Assembly: GCA_017407115.1 (NCBI GenBank)
Contig: JAFQXD010000012.1
Location: forward strand, 56,494 to 120,493
Origin: Methanobrevibacter sp.
GTDB taxonomy: Archaea; Methanobacteriota; Methanobacteria; Methanobacteriales; Methanobacteriaceae
Direction: 5' to 3'
Length of the DNA stretch: 64,000 nucleotides
The position numbers were made by a program, and so were the translations under genes. The notes under the pieces are model-generated. The model saw nothing but the letters and a program-made list of their open reading frames with translations. It searched no databases and had not been told where the DNA came from. Shown in pieces: positions 8,042 through 17,836 of this stretch; position 1 is the stretch's first letter, and each line of letters opens with the position of its first letter.

Positions 8042-9343
8042 ATGGAAAATATTGTTATCGGTTCCGGACCTGCCGGAAGATTAGCTTCCCTCGAGCTCGG
8101 AAAACTTAAAGAAAACGTCACATTAATTGAAAAAAATCATATAGCAGGCACATGCCTAAATGAAGGATGCATGGTTATTTGTGCACTGACAGACATTACC
8201 AAATTCATTGACCTGTCAAACAAGTTCAACAATTACGGATTCATCAAAAGCCAGCTGGACATCTCATATGAAAAGATAGTTGAAAAGATTGTCGAAACTC
8301 AAAAGATGCTGAGAGAAATAAACCAGATGGAAAATGAAAGCGTTGGAAACAACATCATATACGGTGAAGCCAGAATTGAAGGCAGCGAGGTCATTGTAAA
8401 CAACGAAAGCCTAAGCTATGACAATCTGCTTGTGGCAACAGGCGCTCGCCCATTTATTCCGGATATTAAGGGCAGCGAATATGGCCTTACAAACAAGGAC
8501 ATTTTAAAGCTTGACAAAATCCCTGAAAACTTGAATATCATCGGAGGAGGAATCATAGCATGTGAAATCGCCAATATCTACTCAACCCTTGGAAGCAATG
8601 TCAATGTCATTGCAAGATCCAAATTCCTAAAGGAAATCGGAGACAACGCAAGAAGATACATCCTTGAAAAGATCATTCCAAACGTGACAATATATGAGAA
8701 TACAAGCATTAAAGAGGCGTTTAAAAACAAGGTTTTGACCGAAGACGGCAAGGAACTTGAAGGAACACCTTTTTTTGCAACCGGAAGAACACCGAACAGC
8801 GAAATTGCTGAAGGCATAGTCGAGCTTAATGCAGACAGGACCATAAAAGTCACCGAAATGATGAAAACAAGTGCTGAAAACATATATGCCGCCGGAGACG
8901 TTACCGGAGGATATCAGCTGACACCGGTAGCAAGGATGGAGGGAATTACAGCTGCAAGAAACATGGCAGGATACTCAAATAAGGTAAGCTATGAGTGCAT
9001 TCCTCAAACCCTGAGTTTGAATATGGAAGCGAGTTTTGTTGAAAATAAAAAAACCGAATGCAGTGATGATGACAAGGCAACCATAGGAATTCCTGGAATT
9101 GCAGGACCGGGTTCATTCTGGAACATACTTGCTGGTGAAACCGGATATACCGAAGTGGAATTCGACAAGAAAAACAACAAAATAAACAGAATCAATTCAA
9201 TTTCCCCGTCATCAACAAGTGATGTGGCATATTTATCATATCTGATGAGAATGGACTATGACTTGGATGATTACGCTGAATTTTTAGAAATACATCCTTC
9301 AACAGATTCAAATTACAAAATAATAAAGAATATGTGGTTATAA
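8042..9343 (+). CDS. FAD-dependent pyridine nucleotide-disulfide oxidoreductase (dihydrolipoamide dehydrogenase-like)
   Basis: The 433-residue protein has an N-terminal FAD dinucleotide fold (IVIGSGPAGRLASLELG, residues 4-20), a redox disulfide motif GTCLNEGCM (about 36-44), an NAD(P) fold (NIIGGGIIACEIANIYSTLGSNV, about 165-187), the ATGARPF and YAAGDVTGG FAD-binding elements, and a C-terminal dimerisation domain ending EIHPSTDSN. Two things differ from classical Lpd: the PSKAL stretch after the second Cys is replaced by VICAL, removing the usual FAD-contacting lysine, and the HPTxSE motif has no glutamate at the usual place. Methanogens lack 2-oxoacid dehydrogenase complexes, so the substrate is probably another disulfide or thiol. 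Monocistronic. Confidence 0.78.
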   Translation: MENIVIGSGPAGRLASLELGKLKENVTLIEKNHIAGTCLNEGCMVICALTDITKFIDLSNKFNNYGFIKSQLDISYEKIVEKIVETQKMLREINQMENESVGNNIIYGEARIEGSEVIVNNESLSYDNLLVATGARPFIPDIKGSEYGLTNKDILKLDKIPENLNIIGGGIIACEIANIYSTLGSNVNVIARSKFLKEIGDNARRYILEKIIPNVTIYENTSIKEAFKNKVLTEDGKELEGTPFFATGRTPNSEIAEGIVELNADRTIKVTEMMKTSAENIYAAGDVTGGYQLTPVARMEGITAARNMAGYSNKVSYECIPQTLSLNMEASFVENKKTECSDDDKATIGIPGIAGPGSFWNILAGETGYTEVEFDKKNNKINRINSISPSSTSDVAYLSYLMRMDYDLDDYAEFLEIHPSTDSNYKIIKNMWL

Positions 9344-9348
9344 CACCA

Positions 9349-10398
9349 CTATTCAACTTTTTTTAACATCTTATCCGCCAGGACGTCACCCGCTTCAAGA
9401 CATAATTTGGCGTATTTTGAAGTATTTTTAGATAAGGATTCGAAATTATCGAATGCATACTGGACGTTTTTTACAACATCATCGACTGAAGATTCCACAA
9501 TGGCACCCTTAAACACGCCAGCCATATTCTGGTATCTTCCCCATTTTACATGAGTCAATGCGACAATCGGGGTTTCACTGCACAGCGCTTCCTGAAGTGA
9601 AACGCCGTCATCGGTTAAGACTGCAAGGTCTGCATATTTAAACAGGTGATTTATCCAGTCAACGTATCCCGCATAGATGATGTTTCTCTTTTCGATTTCA
9701 TCGAGATACTCGTCATGCAATGGAAGGCCCACCAGGACAAGGTTGAATTCATCTGTAAAATCAGCAACGTGGCAAACCCCATCAATCATTCCCTTAAAAA
9801 TGGATGATCCTGAAGAAAACACGATTGTCCTTTTGTTTTCATCAAAATCAGGAAATTCCCTTAATTTGGAAAGTCCGACACCCTCATCTCCGTCACCTGC
9901 ATCCTGCGGCAGAGGATAGAATGACTTATCTGTATTTTTTGGAAGTGTGTCCCATTTGAACTTATCCAAATCCGGAAGTATAAAGCATTCGTTGAATTTA
10001 GGACATACCTTGGAGTCCAGCGGTGTTGAAATCAATGAAAATGCCTTTTTTCGAGCAAGTTTGGCGCCTAAAGAACCGACAATAGCTCCTCCACCTAAAA
10101 TTCCTATGACAAAATCATATTTTTCTCTTCTAATTAGGCCTCTTGCCTTGAATGTTGCGGCAATTAGCTTTAAAGCTCCTTTTGCAGCAGACAGTTTTGT
10201 GGCAGCATGGCCTCCCGCCTGAGGAATTGAAATCTTATGCCATGAATAGCCATGCTTTTTAAACAGTATTCCAGGAGCGGACTCGTCAAGTGCAATTTCA
10301 CAGTCAACTCCACGTTTTTCAAATGATTTGATTAAATTTAAGGCAATGGCGGCATCTCCACCCAATCCTCTTCCGGTTACGACAAGAAGCACTTTCAT
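9349..10398 (-). CDS. MurG-like (GT28/GT-B) glycosyltransferase
   Basis: The 349-residue protein has the GT-B layout: N-terminal glycine-rich loop VTGRGLGGDAAIAL (about residues 7-20) and a C-terminal nucleotide-sugar-binding half with ILFSSG-type element IVFSSGSSIFKG (about 192-203), AGYVDWINHLFKYADLAVLTDDGVSLQEAL (about 242-271) and SETPIVALTH. This resembles MurG, which adds GlcNAc to lipid I. It lies four bases behind an MraY-like gene, so I infer a role in building the lipid-linked pseudomurein precursor. The true donor and acceptor cannot be read from sequence. Confidence 0.72.
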   Translation of the reverse strand: MKVLLVVTGRGLGGDAAIALNLIKSFEKRGVDCEIALDESAPGILFKKHGYSWHKISIPQAGGHAATKLSAAKGALKLIAATFKARGLIRREKYDFVIGILGGGAIVGSLGAKLARKKAFSLISTPLDSKVCPKFNECFILPDLDKFKWDTLPKNTDKSFYPLPQDAGDGDEGVGLSKLREFPDFDENKRTIVFSSGSSIFKGMIDGVCHVADFTDEFNLVLVGLPLHDEYLDEIEKRNIIYAGYVDWINHLFKYADLAVLTDDGVSLQEALCSETPIVALTHVKWGRYQNMAGVFKGAIVESSVDDVVKNVQYAFDNFESLSKNTSKYAKLCLEAGDVLADKMLKKVE

Positions 10399-10402
10399 GG
10401 TA

Positions 10403-11359
10403 TTACCTGCCTAACCTTACCGGCTGAGTCTTTTTTGGAACATAACTTTTCGGATGAGCCGCATGCGGATTATACAAAAGCCTTCTAAATCCTAACTTTA
10501 TCAATAGAGGATGGTCGACCATAGGCTGTTTGTCCTTTAATGTCCATTTTCTAATCATGTCGCCTAATCCACCACCGGTGAGGACATCCATAAAGTAGTC
10601 TCCAAATGTCGGGTCCAATAATCTCAAGTTCTGTCTGAAGAATACTTTCAGAGTATTTCTTCTGACAAATGCAATCAGTGAAGTGGTTGCAATGAAAAGT
10701 ACAATCAAACCAATGAGGCCTCCGGCCAAATAGAATGAGACTCCCAATGCAATGCCGAATACGTGGTTTCCGACTTCTCCAAGCATGATTTTTCCTGAAA
10801 AATCAAGAGGACTGTATCCTGCACATACTACAAACAGAAGCAGTGGAGTGTAGATTGCAGGAAGCTCTGCAACTTCCGGAGAACCTATAATCAGCATGAT
10901 AAGTATTGTTACAACAGACATTATCATTGTAACTATGCATGTTGATCCAGGCTGCATGTCTGAAATGTTGAGCGGCTGAACCATCAGGGCAATCAGAATT
11001 GAAGAAACTCCCAATCCTTCAATGAAACCGGCAATCATGACCAGTATTATTCCAATGCCTCTTGACAGCTGGCCCCATTCGATTCCAAATGGAGATTTTT
11101 TTCTTCCCATTACGTCGTCGATGATTGCGCATATACCAATGATTAGAATAAGGCTATTGTATCCCGGCAGGAAATACAGTGACAGAATAATGAATGGAAT
11201 TACTCCAATACCCCTTGGGATTCCACCACGAACATTGGGAAACAGATTTCCCAAATAGCCTCTTTTACCCAGAAACCTGAATATAATGCTTAAAGCATAG
11301 GTTCCTATTGCGGATAAAACAAAAACAAAAATCAATGCTATAATTATCGATGCATACAT
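10403..11359 (-). CDS. MraY/WecA-type phospho-sugar transferase (GT4), probable pseudomurein precursor enzyme
   Basis: The 318-residue protein has about ten hydrophobic segments. The loop after TM2 has LFPNVRGGIPRGIGV (substrate-binding region), and ICAIIDDVMGRKK carries the conserved DD pair of the polyprenyl-phosphate sugar-1-phosphate transferases. The cytoplasmic C-terminal half has GEVGNHVFGIALG, aligning with the LGDVGA/N-type loop of MraY. A polar tail of about 90 residues follows. The upstream in-frame GTG (11368) is part of the ribosome-binding site (AGTGAT), so ATG 11359 is preferred. It is the promoter-proximal gene of a two-gene operon with the MurG-like gene. Confidence 0.8.
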   Translation of the reverse strand: MYASIIIALIFVFVLSAIGTYALSIIFRFLGKRGYLGNLFPNVRGGIPRGIGVIPFIILSLYFLPGYNSLILIIGICAIIDDVMGRKKSPFGIEWGQLSRGIGIILVMIAGFIEGLGVSSILIALMVQPLNISDMQPGSTCIVTMIMSVVTILIMLIIGSPEVAELPAIYTPLLLFVVCAGYSPLDFSGKIMLGEVGNHVFGIALGVSFYLAGGLIGLIVLFIATTSLIAFVRRNTLKVFFRQNLRLLDPTFGDYFMDVLTGGGLGDMIRKWTLKDKQPMVDHPLLIKLGFRRLLYNPHAAHPKSYVPKKTQPVRLGR

Positions 11360-11425
11360 AAAAATCACTGGTTTTAAAAATTCAAATTACTACATATAAA
11401 TATGATATTTAATGTTATATAAAAT

Positions 11426-12487
11426 TTAAGAAATGTTATATCTTAAAATCGCAGCCATTCCTCCGAGGCTTTCAAGCTGTTTTCCACCTTCATGTTCGCT
11501 GCTTATTACCATTACGGTTCCTTTCATGTTTTCAACCATATCCATCAAATCTCCCATGTTTTCGCTGGCCACCTTGGTGTCTAAAATCAGAAGTTCATCC
11601 ACGGCACCCAGATTGATTGCGTTTTTGACTTCCCTTAAGCCGTAAGCGATTTTGGATGAGTTTTTACCAATTTGCTCGAGCAATCTGTTGACCGCCCCCA
11701 TTTCAATAGCTACCCTATTCTCGGCGGTCAGTTTCTCGACTGTTCCTTTTTTGAGAACTTCAGCAATTCCGACACGGCCTCCGGAACCTGTCGGCTCTAT
11801 GATGGATATTTTCGCCAAATCCTTATGCTTTTCCTTTAGATAATCATGGAAATCATTTTTTACAAAGCCCGGACCTGCAATGACAATATTCTGTATCGAA
11901 TCGAACTTGACGATTGACTCAACTACCTTTTCATAAAACTTGACTATGTTTTTCTGGCGGTTCTTGTCGACTATCCTTTTTCCTGAGACGCTGCCCTTGA
12001 TTGGGCCGTAGTATTCTATTCCGAACTGTCTCATAAGCCCAAGGGTTGCGGTATCGTCTTCAAGAACAACGATTATTGCGGCCAATTTTTTGGAAGCGTC
12101 AATTGCCTGGTTGAGCCTTTTGATAGCCCATTTCGGCCATCTTTCCTTTATGATTGTCAGAGGAGTGTTGAGTTTGACTTCAAGGGTGTGGTGTGATCCA
12201 AGAGGAATCAAATCTTCAGGCCCTCTTGTGATGACTCCGGTCAGTCTCAACTTGCCGGTAAATAAATGAAAAGTGATGTTTTCAATGTCCAACCCCAAGT
12301 AAAATGTTTTTTTAACTCCCCTGTCGCTTCTAAGCTTATCGCCGGTGTTGTCCTGTATACGGCGGGTGGTTTTGGAAGAGGCATTGTCTCCAACTTCAAC
12401 TATATGGGAGAGATGCCACAAATCGTCCAGGGTTTCGGGAACCACTTCAATTATTCCCTCTTTAGTATCTTGTTTTATAATCTTCAT
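11426..12487 (-). CDS. pelA: mRNA surveillance protein pelota (aPelota/Dom34)
   Basis: aPelota rescues stalled ribosomes with aEF1alpha and ABCE1. The 353-residue protein has the three eRF1-like domains: an Lsm-like N domain (about residues 1-130, starting MKIIKQDTKEGIIEVVPETLDDLWHL), a central domain (about 131-255, AAIIVVLEDDTATL) and a C-terminal L7Ae-like domain (about 256-353, KNAINLGAVDELLILDT). There is no GGQ motif, as expected of pelota rather than aRF1. Monocistronic, with a 60-base divergent region shared with tyrA. Confidence 0.95.
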   Translation of the reverse strand: MKIIKQDTKEGIIEVVPETLDDLWHLSHIVEVGDNASSKTTRRIQDNTGDKLRSDRGVKKTFYLGLDIENITFHLFTGKLRLTGVITRGPEDLIPLGSHHTLEVKLNTPLTIIKERWPKWAIKRLNQAIDASKKLAAIIVVLEDDTATLGLMRQFGIEYYGPIKGSVSGKRIVDKNRQKNIVKFYEKVVESIVKFDSIQNIVIAGPGFVKNDFHDYLKEKHKDLAKISIIEPTGSGGRVGIAEVLKKGTVEKLTAENRVAIEMGAVNRLLEQIGKNSSKIAYGLREVKNAINLGAVDELLILDTKVASENMGDLMDMVENMKGTVMVISSEHEGGKQLESLGGMAAILRYNIS

Positions 12488-12546
12488 AGTTTCATCAATA
12501 ATTTTTCTAGTTAATAATTTATATACTTACTAATTTAAAATAATTA

Positions 12547-13857
12547 ATGATTAAAATGAATGTTGGAATTATTGGAGGTAGTGACGGTTTGGGCAAAACC
12601 CTCATCTACTATTTTAGAGACGAATTTGATGTATACATAACCGGAAGAGACCATAAGAAAGGCAGGGCAGTTGCCGAAGAGATGAACGTGAATTATATCG
12701 AATCCAATGCGGGCCTTGCAAACATAAGCGACATGCTGGTCATTTCCGTGCCGATACAGCATACCTGCGACGTCATCCGTGAAGTCGCCCCGTTCATGAA
12801 GGAAGGCTCAGTCATGGTTGATGTTACATCAGTCAAGGAAGGCCCTTCCAAAACTATGGCAGAGGTCCTGCCGGATTCAATCGAATACATTCCGACACAC
12901 CCGATTTTCGGTCCGAGAACCACACGCCTTGACAATCAGGTCATTGTACTGACTCCCGATGCGAAAGGCAAATGGTACAGCAAGGTTTATGAGTACCTCA
13001 AAGGCAAGAACATGAGGATAATCGAAACCACTGCCGAAAAGCATGATTTCATGATGAGCATCGTGCAGGTTCTAACCCATTTCTCATTCATTTCCACCGC
13101 TTCGGCTATTGAAAAGCTTAAGGTGGACATCTCAGAAACCGAAGATTATGAAAGTCCGATTTACAATCTGATGATAGATATGATTGCCCGTATCGTTTCA
13201 CAGAATCCTTATCTTACATACAACATTCAATCCATGAACACCAACGGACCTAAAGTGCGAAATACCTTTGCGGAAGCGGTAATCGAGCTTAGGGACGCCA
13301 TCAACAATAAGGACGATGAGAAGTTCATGGACATTGCAATCAATGCGACAAAGCATATGGGAGACATTACAAACGCTTTGGGTAGAAGTGACAAGGCAAT
13401 AGGTTCCCTGAATTATGAATACGGCATACTTTTTAAATCCATAGGAAAAGAGGTTGGCCTCAAACACATTTACTCAGGAAAAATCCACACAGGAATTCTT
13501 GAAAGCGTGGACGGAAAGAGTGCAGTGTTGAAAAAAGGCAGCAAAACCGAGAAACTGCGTATAGCAAACATCAGGATATTGCTCGACGATGAGCTCTACC
13601 AGTGGAAAATAGAAAATGAGGACAAAAAGACAGAATCCATAAGCTGCATATTTTCCAAAAACGTACATGTTGAAACCATACAAAAAACCGTGATGAACCT
13701 CGGCAACATTATCGATGTCAAATTGATTGACGCCTACAACGGCCCTCAGATTGATGAGGATTCAATAAGCCTGACCTTTGAGGTTACCGCTCTTTCAAAA
13801 GCAGACATTGAAAATGTGAAAAATCTCTTTACAGGCTTTGGCGGAATAATAAGGTAA
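12547..13857 (+). CDS. tyrA: Prephenate dehydrogenase with C-terminal ACT-like extension
   Basis: TyrA oxidatively decarboxylates prephenate to 4-hydroxyphenylpyruvate in tyrosine synthesis. The N-terminal Rossmann domain has GIIGGSDGLGKTLIYYF (about residues 7-23), followed by VDVTSVKEGP and the signature YIPTHPIFGPR (about 115-125) containing the catalytic histidine. A helical dimerisation domain spans about 170-290. The last 140 residues are not in minimal TyrA: a KOW/PRC-like stretch (about 305-340) and an ACT-like domain (about 360-436), suggesting feedback control by tyrosine or another ligand. The start is ATG 12547 or ATG 12556. Confidence 0.88.
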   Translation: MIKMNVGIIGGSDGLGKTLIYYFRDEFDVYITGRDHKKGRAVAEEMNVNYIESNAGLANISDMLVISVPIQHTCDVIREVAPFMKEGSVMVDVTSVKEGPSKTMAEVLPDSIEYIPTHPIFGPRTTRLDNQVIVLTPDAKGKWYSKVYEYLKGKNMRIIETTAEKHDFMMSIVQVLTHFSFISTASAIEKLKVDISETEDYESPIYNLMIDMIARIVSQNPYLTYNIQSMNTNGPKVRNTFAEAVIELRDAINNKDDEKFMDIAINATKHMGDITNALGRSDKAIGSLNYEYGILFKSIGKEVGLKHIYSGKIHTGILESVDGKSAVLKKGSKTEKLRIANIRILLDDELYQWKIENEDKKTESISCIFSKNVHVETIQKTVMNLGNIIDVKLIDAYNGPQIDEDSISLTFEVTALSKADIENVKNLFTGFGGIIR

Positions 13858-14170
13858 TTTGTTTTATAATATGCGAACAAATATTAAACTGTCTAAAAGT
13901 AACTAAATCTTCAATTAAGTTATAAAAACTTAATTGCTTCTATTTTTTATAACATCAAATTGATTTCACAATTTTAAAAATATACTGAGTTTATTTGTGA
14001 AAATTTCAAAAATAACGCCATAAAAACTGTTTTTAAAAAATCATCAAAACCGAAACCTTTATATAGTAAAACATACACAGATATGTTTGTCAATAAAGTT
14101 ACAAAAAGTAACAAAAAGATTTGACACATTACAATTACATACATTACAGCCATAAAAGGAGATGATAGAA
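13858..14170 (+). promoter_or_regulatory. Intergenic region with strong promoter of the VAT gene
   Basis: No gene is seen in these 313 bases. A strong archaeal promoter CGAAACC TTTATATA lies at 14051-14065 (BRE followed by TATA box), predicting a start near 14090 and an 80-base leader. The leader has short direct repeats: GTTACAAAAA/GTAACAAAAA at 14099-14118 and CATTACA twice at 14127-14148. These could be operator half sites for stress control but there is no direct evidence. Confidence 0.6.
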
Positions 14171-16372
14171 ATGGCAGAAAATGAAATCACACTAAAAGTT
14201 GCAGAAGCAATTTCCCAAAAGGATGTCGGTCAAGGGGTTGCAAGACTTGATCCAAACGTCATGGACGATTTAGATATCAAAGAAAGAGATCTAATCGAAA
14301 TCGTTGGAGAAAGAAGAACTGCAGCAATCGCTCTTCCTTCCCAAACCGATATCGGACTTGGAGTAATAAGAATCGATGGGCTAGTTCGTAAAAATTCAGG
14401 AGCAACCATCGGAGGAGAAGTAACAGTCAAAAAAACCAAAGCGACCGAAGCAAAAAAGGTTGTTCTGGCTCCTATTGAAAATAACATCCGTGTACAGGGA
14501 GATGTGCGCGGTTTATTTGCCGGAAAGGTAATGGTTCAAGGTGACATTATCGGATCACAAATCAGAGCACCAAGGCCAAGCATGAACAGAGGATTCAACA
14601 GCCTCTTTGATGAACTGATGGACTTTACACCGGCAATGAAAGAAATCAAATTTGCAGTAGTGTCCACAAACCCGAAAGACATCGTCATCGTAGGGCCTAA
14701 TACAGAAGTCCAGCTTCACGAAAGCCCTGTTGACGTAAGCAAAATCGAAGGTGTCGGAAACCTTGTGGACGTAAGCTATGAAGACATCGGCGGACTTAAA
14801 GAAGAGGTTAAAAAAGTAAGGGAAATGATTGAAATCCCACTTAAAAGACCTGAACTCTTTGAAAAATTAGGAATCGCACCTCCAAAAGGAGTACTGATGC
14901 ATGGTCCACCAGGTACCGGTAAAACATTGCTTGCAAAAGCGGTGGCAAGCGAAAGTGACGCTCACTTCATCGCAATAAACGGACCTGAAATCATGAGCAA
15001 ATACGTAGGCGGATCTGAAGAAAACCTGAGGGAATACTTTGAGGAAGCTGAAGAAAACTCACCTTCAATCATATTTATAGATGAACTGGATGCAATCGCA
15101 CCAAAAAGAGAGGAAACCAACGGAGAAGTTGAAAGAAGAACCGTTGCTCAACTTTTAACTTTAATGGATGGTCTCAAATCCCGTGGCCAGGTGGTTGTCA
15201 TCGGTGCAACAAACAGACCTGATTCCCTTGATCCGGCTTTAAGAAGGCCTGGAAGATTTGACAGGGAAATCGAAATCGGAGTGCCTGACACCGAAGAGAG
15301 AAAAGAAGTGCTTGAAATCCACACAAGAAACATGCCTCTTGCAGAGGATGTTGACCTTGAAAAAATAGCCAGCACAACCCACGGTTTTGTTGGAGCAGAC
15401 CTCGAATCATTATGTAAAGAAGCGGCAATGAGAGTAGTCAGAAGAATATTGCCTGAAATCCAAAACGATGAGGAAATCCCAAAAGAAGTTATGGAAAAAA
15501 TCGTGGTAAACGGCGACGACTTCAAAAATGCCCAAAAGGAAATCCAGCCTTCCGCACTCAGAGAAGTACTGGTTCAAATCCCAGACATCAAATGGGACGA
15601 TATCGGAGGTCTTGAAGATGTTAAACAGGAGCTTAAAGAAGCAGTTGAATGGCCTTTAAAACATCCTGACACATTCCAACGCCTTGGAATAAGACCACCA
15701 AAAGGAACCCTGCTTTACGGAATTCCTGGAACCGGAAAAACCCTGCTTGCAAAAGCTGTGGCAAGCGAAAGTGAAGCAAACTTCATCTCTGTAAAAGGTC
15801 CGGAACTTCTGTCCAAATGGGTTGGAGAATCTGAAAAAGGCGTCAGAGAAGTGTTCAGAAAAGCCAAACAGGCAGCGCCGACCGTGATCTTTTTCGATGA
15901 AATCGATGCAATAGCCAGCGCACGCAGCGGAAATGACACTGACAGCGGTGTTACAAAAAGAGTTGTAAACCAATTATTAACCGAAATGGACGGTTTGGAA
16001 GAACTTGAAGACGTTGCAATCATAGCTGCAACCAACAGACCGGACATTTTAGATGCAGGCTTGATGAGACCTGGAAGATTTGACAGACACATACAGGTCA
16101 AAGAACCGGACGAAGAAGCAAGACTTGCCATCTTTGAAGTACATACCAAAAACATGCCTCTATCAAAAGACGTGGATCTTAAAAAACTTGCCAAACAGAC
16201 TGACGGATATGTCGGAGCAGACATAGAATCAGTTTGCCGTGAAGCAGCAATGCTCACACTAAGAGACAACCTCGAAGCTAATGAAATCCCAAACAAAAAC
16301 TTCAAAGAAGCAATCGAGAAAGTGAAGCCTGGAAACAGCACACCGGATGAACAGTTAGTTCAATACATGTAA
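14171..16372 (+). CDS. CDC48/VAT family AAA+ ATPase (p97-like unfoldase)
   Basis: This 733-residue protein unfolds substrates, probably for the archaeal proteasome. It has a double-psi beta-barrel N domain (about residues 1-180), then two AAA modules. D1 has Walker A GPPGTGKT (about 245-252) and Walker [16 protein letters not shown]2 has Walker A GIPGTGKT (about 517-524, Ile replacing the usual first Pro) and Walker [17 protein letters not shown], each with arginine-finger regions RRPGRFDR and MRPGRFDR. Both modules look catalytically complete. The ATG at 14171 has a perfect GGAGATGAT site upstream; the ATG at 14162 is part of that site. Confidence 0.95.
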   Translation: MAENEITLKVAEAISQKDVGQGVARLDPNVMDDLDIKERDLIEIVGERRTAAIALPSQTDIGLGVIRIDGLVRKNSGATIGGEVTVKKTKATEAKKVVLAPIENNIRVQGDVRGLFAGKVMVQGDIIGSQIRAPRPSMNRGFNSLFDELMDFTPAMKEIKFAVVSTNPKDIVIVGPNTEVQLHESPVDVSKIEGVGNLVDVSYEDIGGLKEEVKKVREMIEIPLKRPELFEKLGIAPPKGVLMHGPPGTGKTLLAKAVASESDAHFIAINGPEIMSKYVGGSEENLREYFEEAEENSPSIIFIDELDAIAPKREETNGEVERRTVAQLLTLMDGLKSRGQVVVIGATNRPDSLDPALRRPGRFDREIEIGVPDTEERKEVLEIHTRNMPLAEDVDLEKIASTTHGFVGADLESLCKEAAMRVVRRILPEIQNDEEIPKEVMEKIVVNGDDFKNAQKEIQPSALREVLVQIPDIKWDDIGGLEDVKQELKEAVEWPLKHPDTFQRLGIRPPKGTLLYGIPGTGKTLLAKAVASESEANFISVKGPELLSKWVGESEKGVREVFRKAKQAAPTVIFFDEIDAIASARSGNDTDSGVTKRVVNQLLTEMDGLEELEDVAIIAATNRPDILDAGLMRPGRFDRHIQVKEPDEEARLAIFEVHTKNMPLSKDVDLKKLAKQTDGYVGADIESVCREAAMLTLRDNLEANEIPNKNFKEAIEKVKPGNSTPDEQLVQYM

Positions 16373-16396
16373 GGAAGAAACCCCCGAATTTCTTCC
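16373..16396 (+). terminator. Hairpin terminator after the VAT gene
   Basis: GGAAGAAA (16373-16380) and TTTCTTCC (16389-16396) form a perfect eight-pair stem directly after the stop codon, followed by a pyrimidine-rich tract with short T runs. Confidence 0.55.
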
Positions 16397-16501
16397 TTTC
16401 CTCCTATTTTCATTTTAAAGAATTTAACCATATTAATGTGGGGAGAACCGACACTCCCCACCCTCCAAAATATAAATACTATTTTTGACAATATTTCAAT
16501 C

Positions 16502-17335
16502 ATGAGCGAACATATTATTGAAGCATTGGGATTGAGCCGAATTACCGTTAAAGACGGCAAAGTCGTTAGCGTCAGCGAACCTGAAGTCGAATACTGTCCT
16601 CTGTTTGACCACCATCGAGGAATCAAAAAGCTCACCAAAGAGGTTATTGAAAAAAACATACAATTCAGAATCGATGATTTTGGAATGTGCACTCCAAACA
16701 GACAATTGAGAATGAAAGACTTCCTAAACTTTGGAATATCAGAAATAATGTGCACACTGCTTGATGAGGAAGTCATTGACTGCGTCGTGATGGTTCTTGA
16801 AGGCTGTGGAACACTGATTGTAAATGAACCCGAACTGGTTCAGGGAATTGGAGGACGGGTTTCAGGCCTTGTAAAAACAAGCCCCATACCAGAATTGATT
16901 GAAAAAATCGGTAAAGAAAATATAGTTGATCCTGAAACTGCCACCATAAACCAGATTGAGGGAATCAAATTGGCAATTTCAAAAGGATTTAAAAATATTG
17001 CTGTTACAGTTGCCCTTGCAAGCGATGCTGAAGAAATTAAAAAACTGAAACAGGAAAATCCAGACGTCAACATTTACGTTTTCGTTGTCCACACATCCAA
17101 AAGAACCCCTGAAGAGGCAAGAGCCCTATTTGACATATGTGACGTTGCAACAGCATGCGCCTCAAAAAATATACGTGAAATCGGCGAGGCGGAAAGCATT
17201 AAAATCGTTGGCCAATCAATACCTATTTATGCAAGAACCGAAGACGGAAAAAGGTTTTTGGAAATGCGTTTGGAAAAAATCGGCGGAGAAAAACCTAAAA
17301 AGGACAACCCTGATTTGCCTTACCCATTAATTTGA
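16502..17335 (+). CDS. Methanogenesis marker protein 8 (DUF2099)
   Basis: This family is found in methanogens and their relatives and is co-conserved with methyl-coenzyme M reductase; its function is not established. The 277-residue protein shows the family's cysteines (EYCPLFDHHRG about residue 33, FGMCTPNRQ about 60, EGCGTL about 100, ACASKNIREIGE about 197) that could hold a metal cluster, and a PLI C terminus. The longer reading from 16436 is unlikely: a TATA box at 16470-16477 predicts a start near 16500, so the ATG at 16502 would make a leaderless mRNA. Confidence 0.88.
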   Translation: MSEHIIEALGLSRITVKDGKVVSVSEPEVEYCPLFDHHRGIKKLTKEVIEKNIQFRIDDFGMCTPNRQLRMKDFLNFGISEIMCTLLDEEVIDCVVMVLEGCGTLIVNEPELVQGIGGRVSGLVKTSPIPELIEKIGKENIVDPETATINQIEGIKLAISKGFKNIAVTVALASDAEEIKKLKQENPDVNIYVFVVHTSKRTPEEARALFDICDVATACASKNIREIGEAESIKIVGQSIPIYARTEDGKRFLEMRLEKIGGEKPKKDNPDLPYPLI

Positions 17336-17389
17336 AAATTGCTTTGAGTCTGTAAAATTGCTTTAGGTCTTGAAAATTGATGTAAGTTC
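17333..17389 (+). repeat. Three degenerate 18-19-base tandem repeats before a toxin-antitoxin-like operon
   Basis: TGAAAATTGCTTTGAGTC, TGTAAAATTGCTTTAGGTC and TGAAAATTGATGTAAGTTC follow each other at 17333-17350, 17351-17369 and 17371-17389. The first overlaps the stop codon of the preceding gene. They end 31 bases before a TATA box and could be operator sites for the downstream module. Confidence 0.45.
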
Positions 17390-17419
17390 GTTAATTTTAA
17401 TTTAGAGAATATAGATTAG

Positions 17420-17482
17420 TTTATATACTTGTTAGTCCAATAGTATTAGTGTGGCAGACAAAATACAATTTTTCCAAATTGT
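17420..17482 (+). promoter_or_regulatory. Promoter and leader hairpin of the two-gene module
   Basis: TTTATATA at 17420-17427 predicts a start near 17450. The short leader contains the perfect inverted repeat ACAATTT (17465-17471) and AAATTGT (17476-17482), whose hairpin or operator sits immediately upstream of the AAGGTGA ribosome-binding site of the first gene. Confidence 0.5.
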
Positions 17483-17490
17483 AAAAAAAG

Positions 17491-17826
17491 GTGAAAACAA
17501 TGATATCCAGTGACTGTAACGGCACACTTATGTTTCCATCTGAAAGCGAAACCATTAAAAACGACGCATTTCTAACTAAACTTGAAAAAAAAGTCGTCTC
17601 ATTAAGTGAGAAATATGGCCTAGGCGAAGTACTGTTCATGGAAAGAAATCCTAGAAACATCAATTCTTCAGATACATTCATCATTAGAGTACCTGAAGAC
17701 TGGTCAAGTGAAATGATATTTGATGTATGGGAACCAATTGCTTTTGAAGTGCATGACTTCGCTAGAAAAGAAGGAATAAAAAATCTAGCCGAAATATGTC
17801 ATGTTTCTGTTTCAAATAGATACTGA
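17491..17826 (+). CDS. Hypothetical protein, first gene of a possible toxin-antitoxin pair
   Basis: I do not recognise this 111-residue protein. Its C-terminal half (DTFIIRVPEDWSSEMIFDVWEPIAFEVHDFA, about residues 61-91) has a mixed alpha/beta pattern with two tryptophans, and the N-terminal part is a basic amphipathic helix (LTKLEKKVVSLSEKYGL). No nucleotidyltransferase GS motif is visible, so it is not an ordinary MNT-type antitoxin. The second ATG (17500) is an alternative start. It is followed after ten bases by a HEPN-like gene, and preceded by tandem repeats, a TATA box and a leader hairpin, an arrangement usual for self-regulated toxin-antitoxin operons. Confidence 0.6.
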   Translation: MKTMISSDCNGTLMFPSESETIKNDAFLTKLEKKVVSLSEKYGLGEVLFMERNPRNINSSDTFIIRVPEDWSSEMIFDVWEPIAFEVHDFARKEGIKNLAEICHVSVSNRY

Positions 17827-17836
17827 GGTAATCAAC

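Noticed and set aside
15715..16341. Minus-strand frame of 208 codons opposite the VAT gene
   Set aside because: Ser/Leu-rich antisense shadow of the D2 ATPase module; no start signals.
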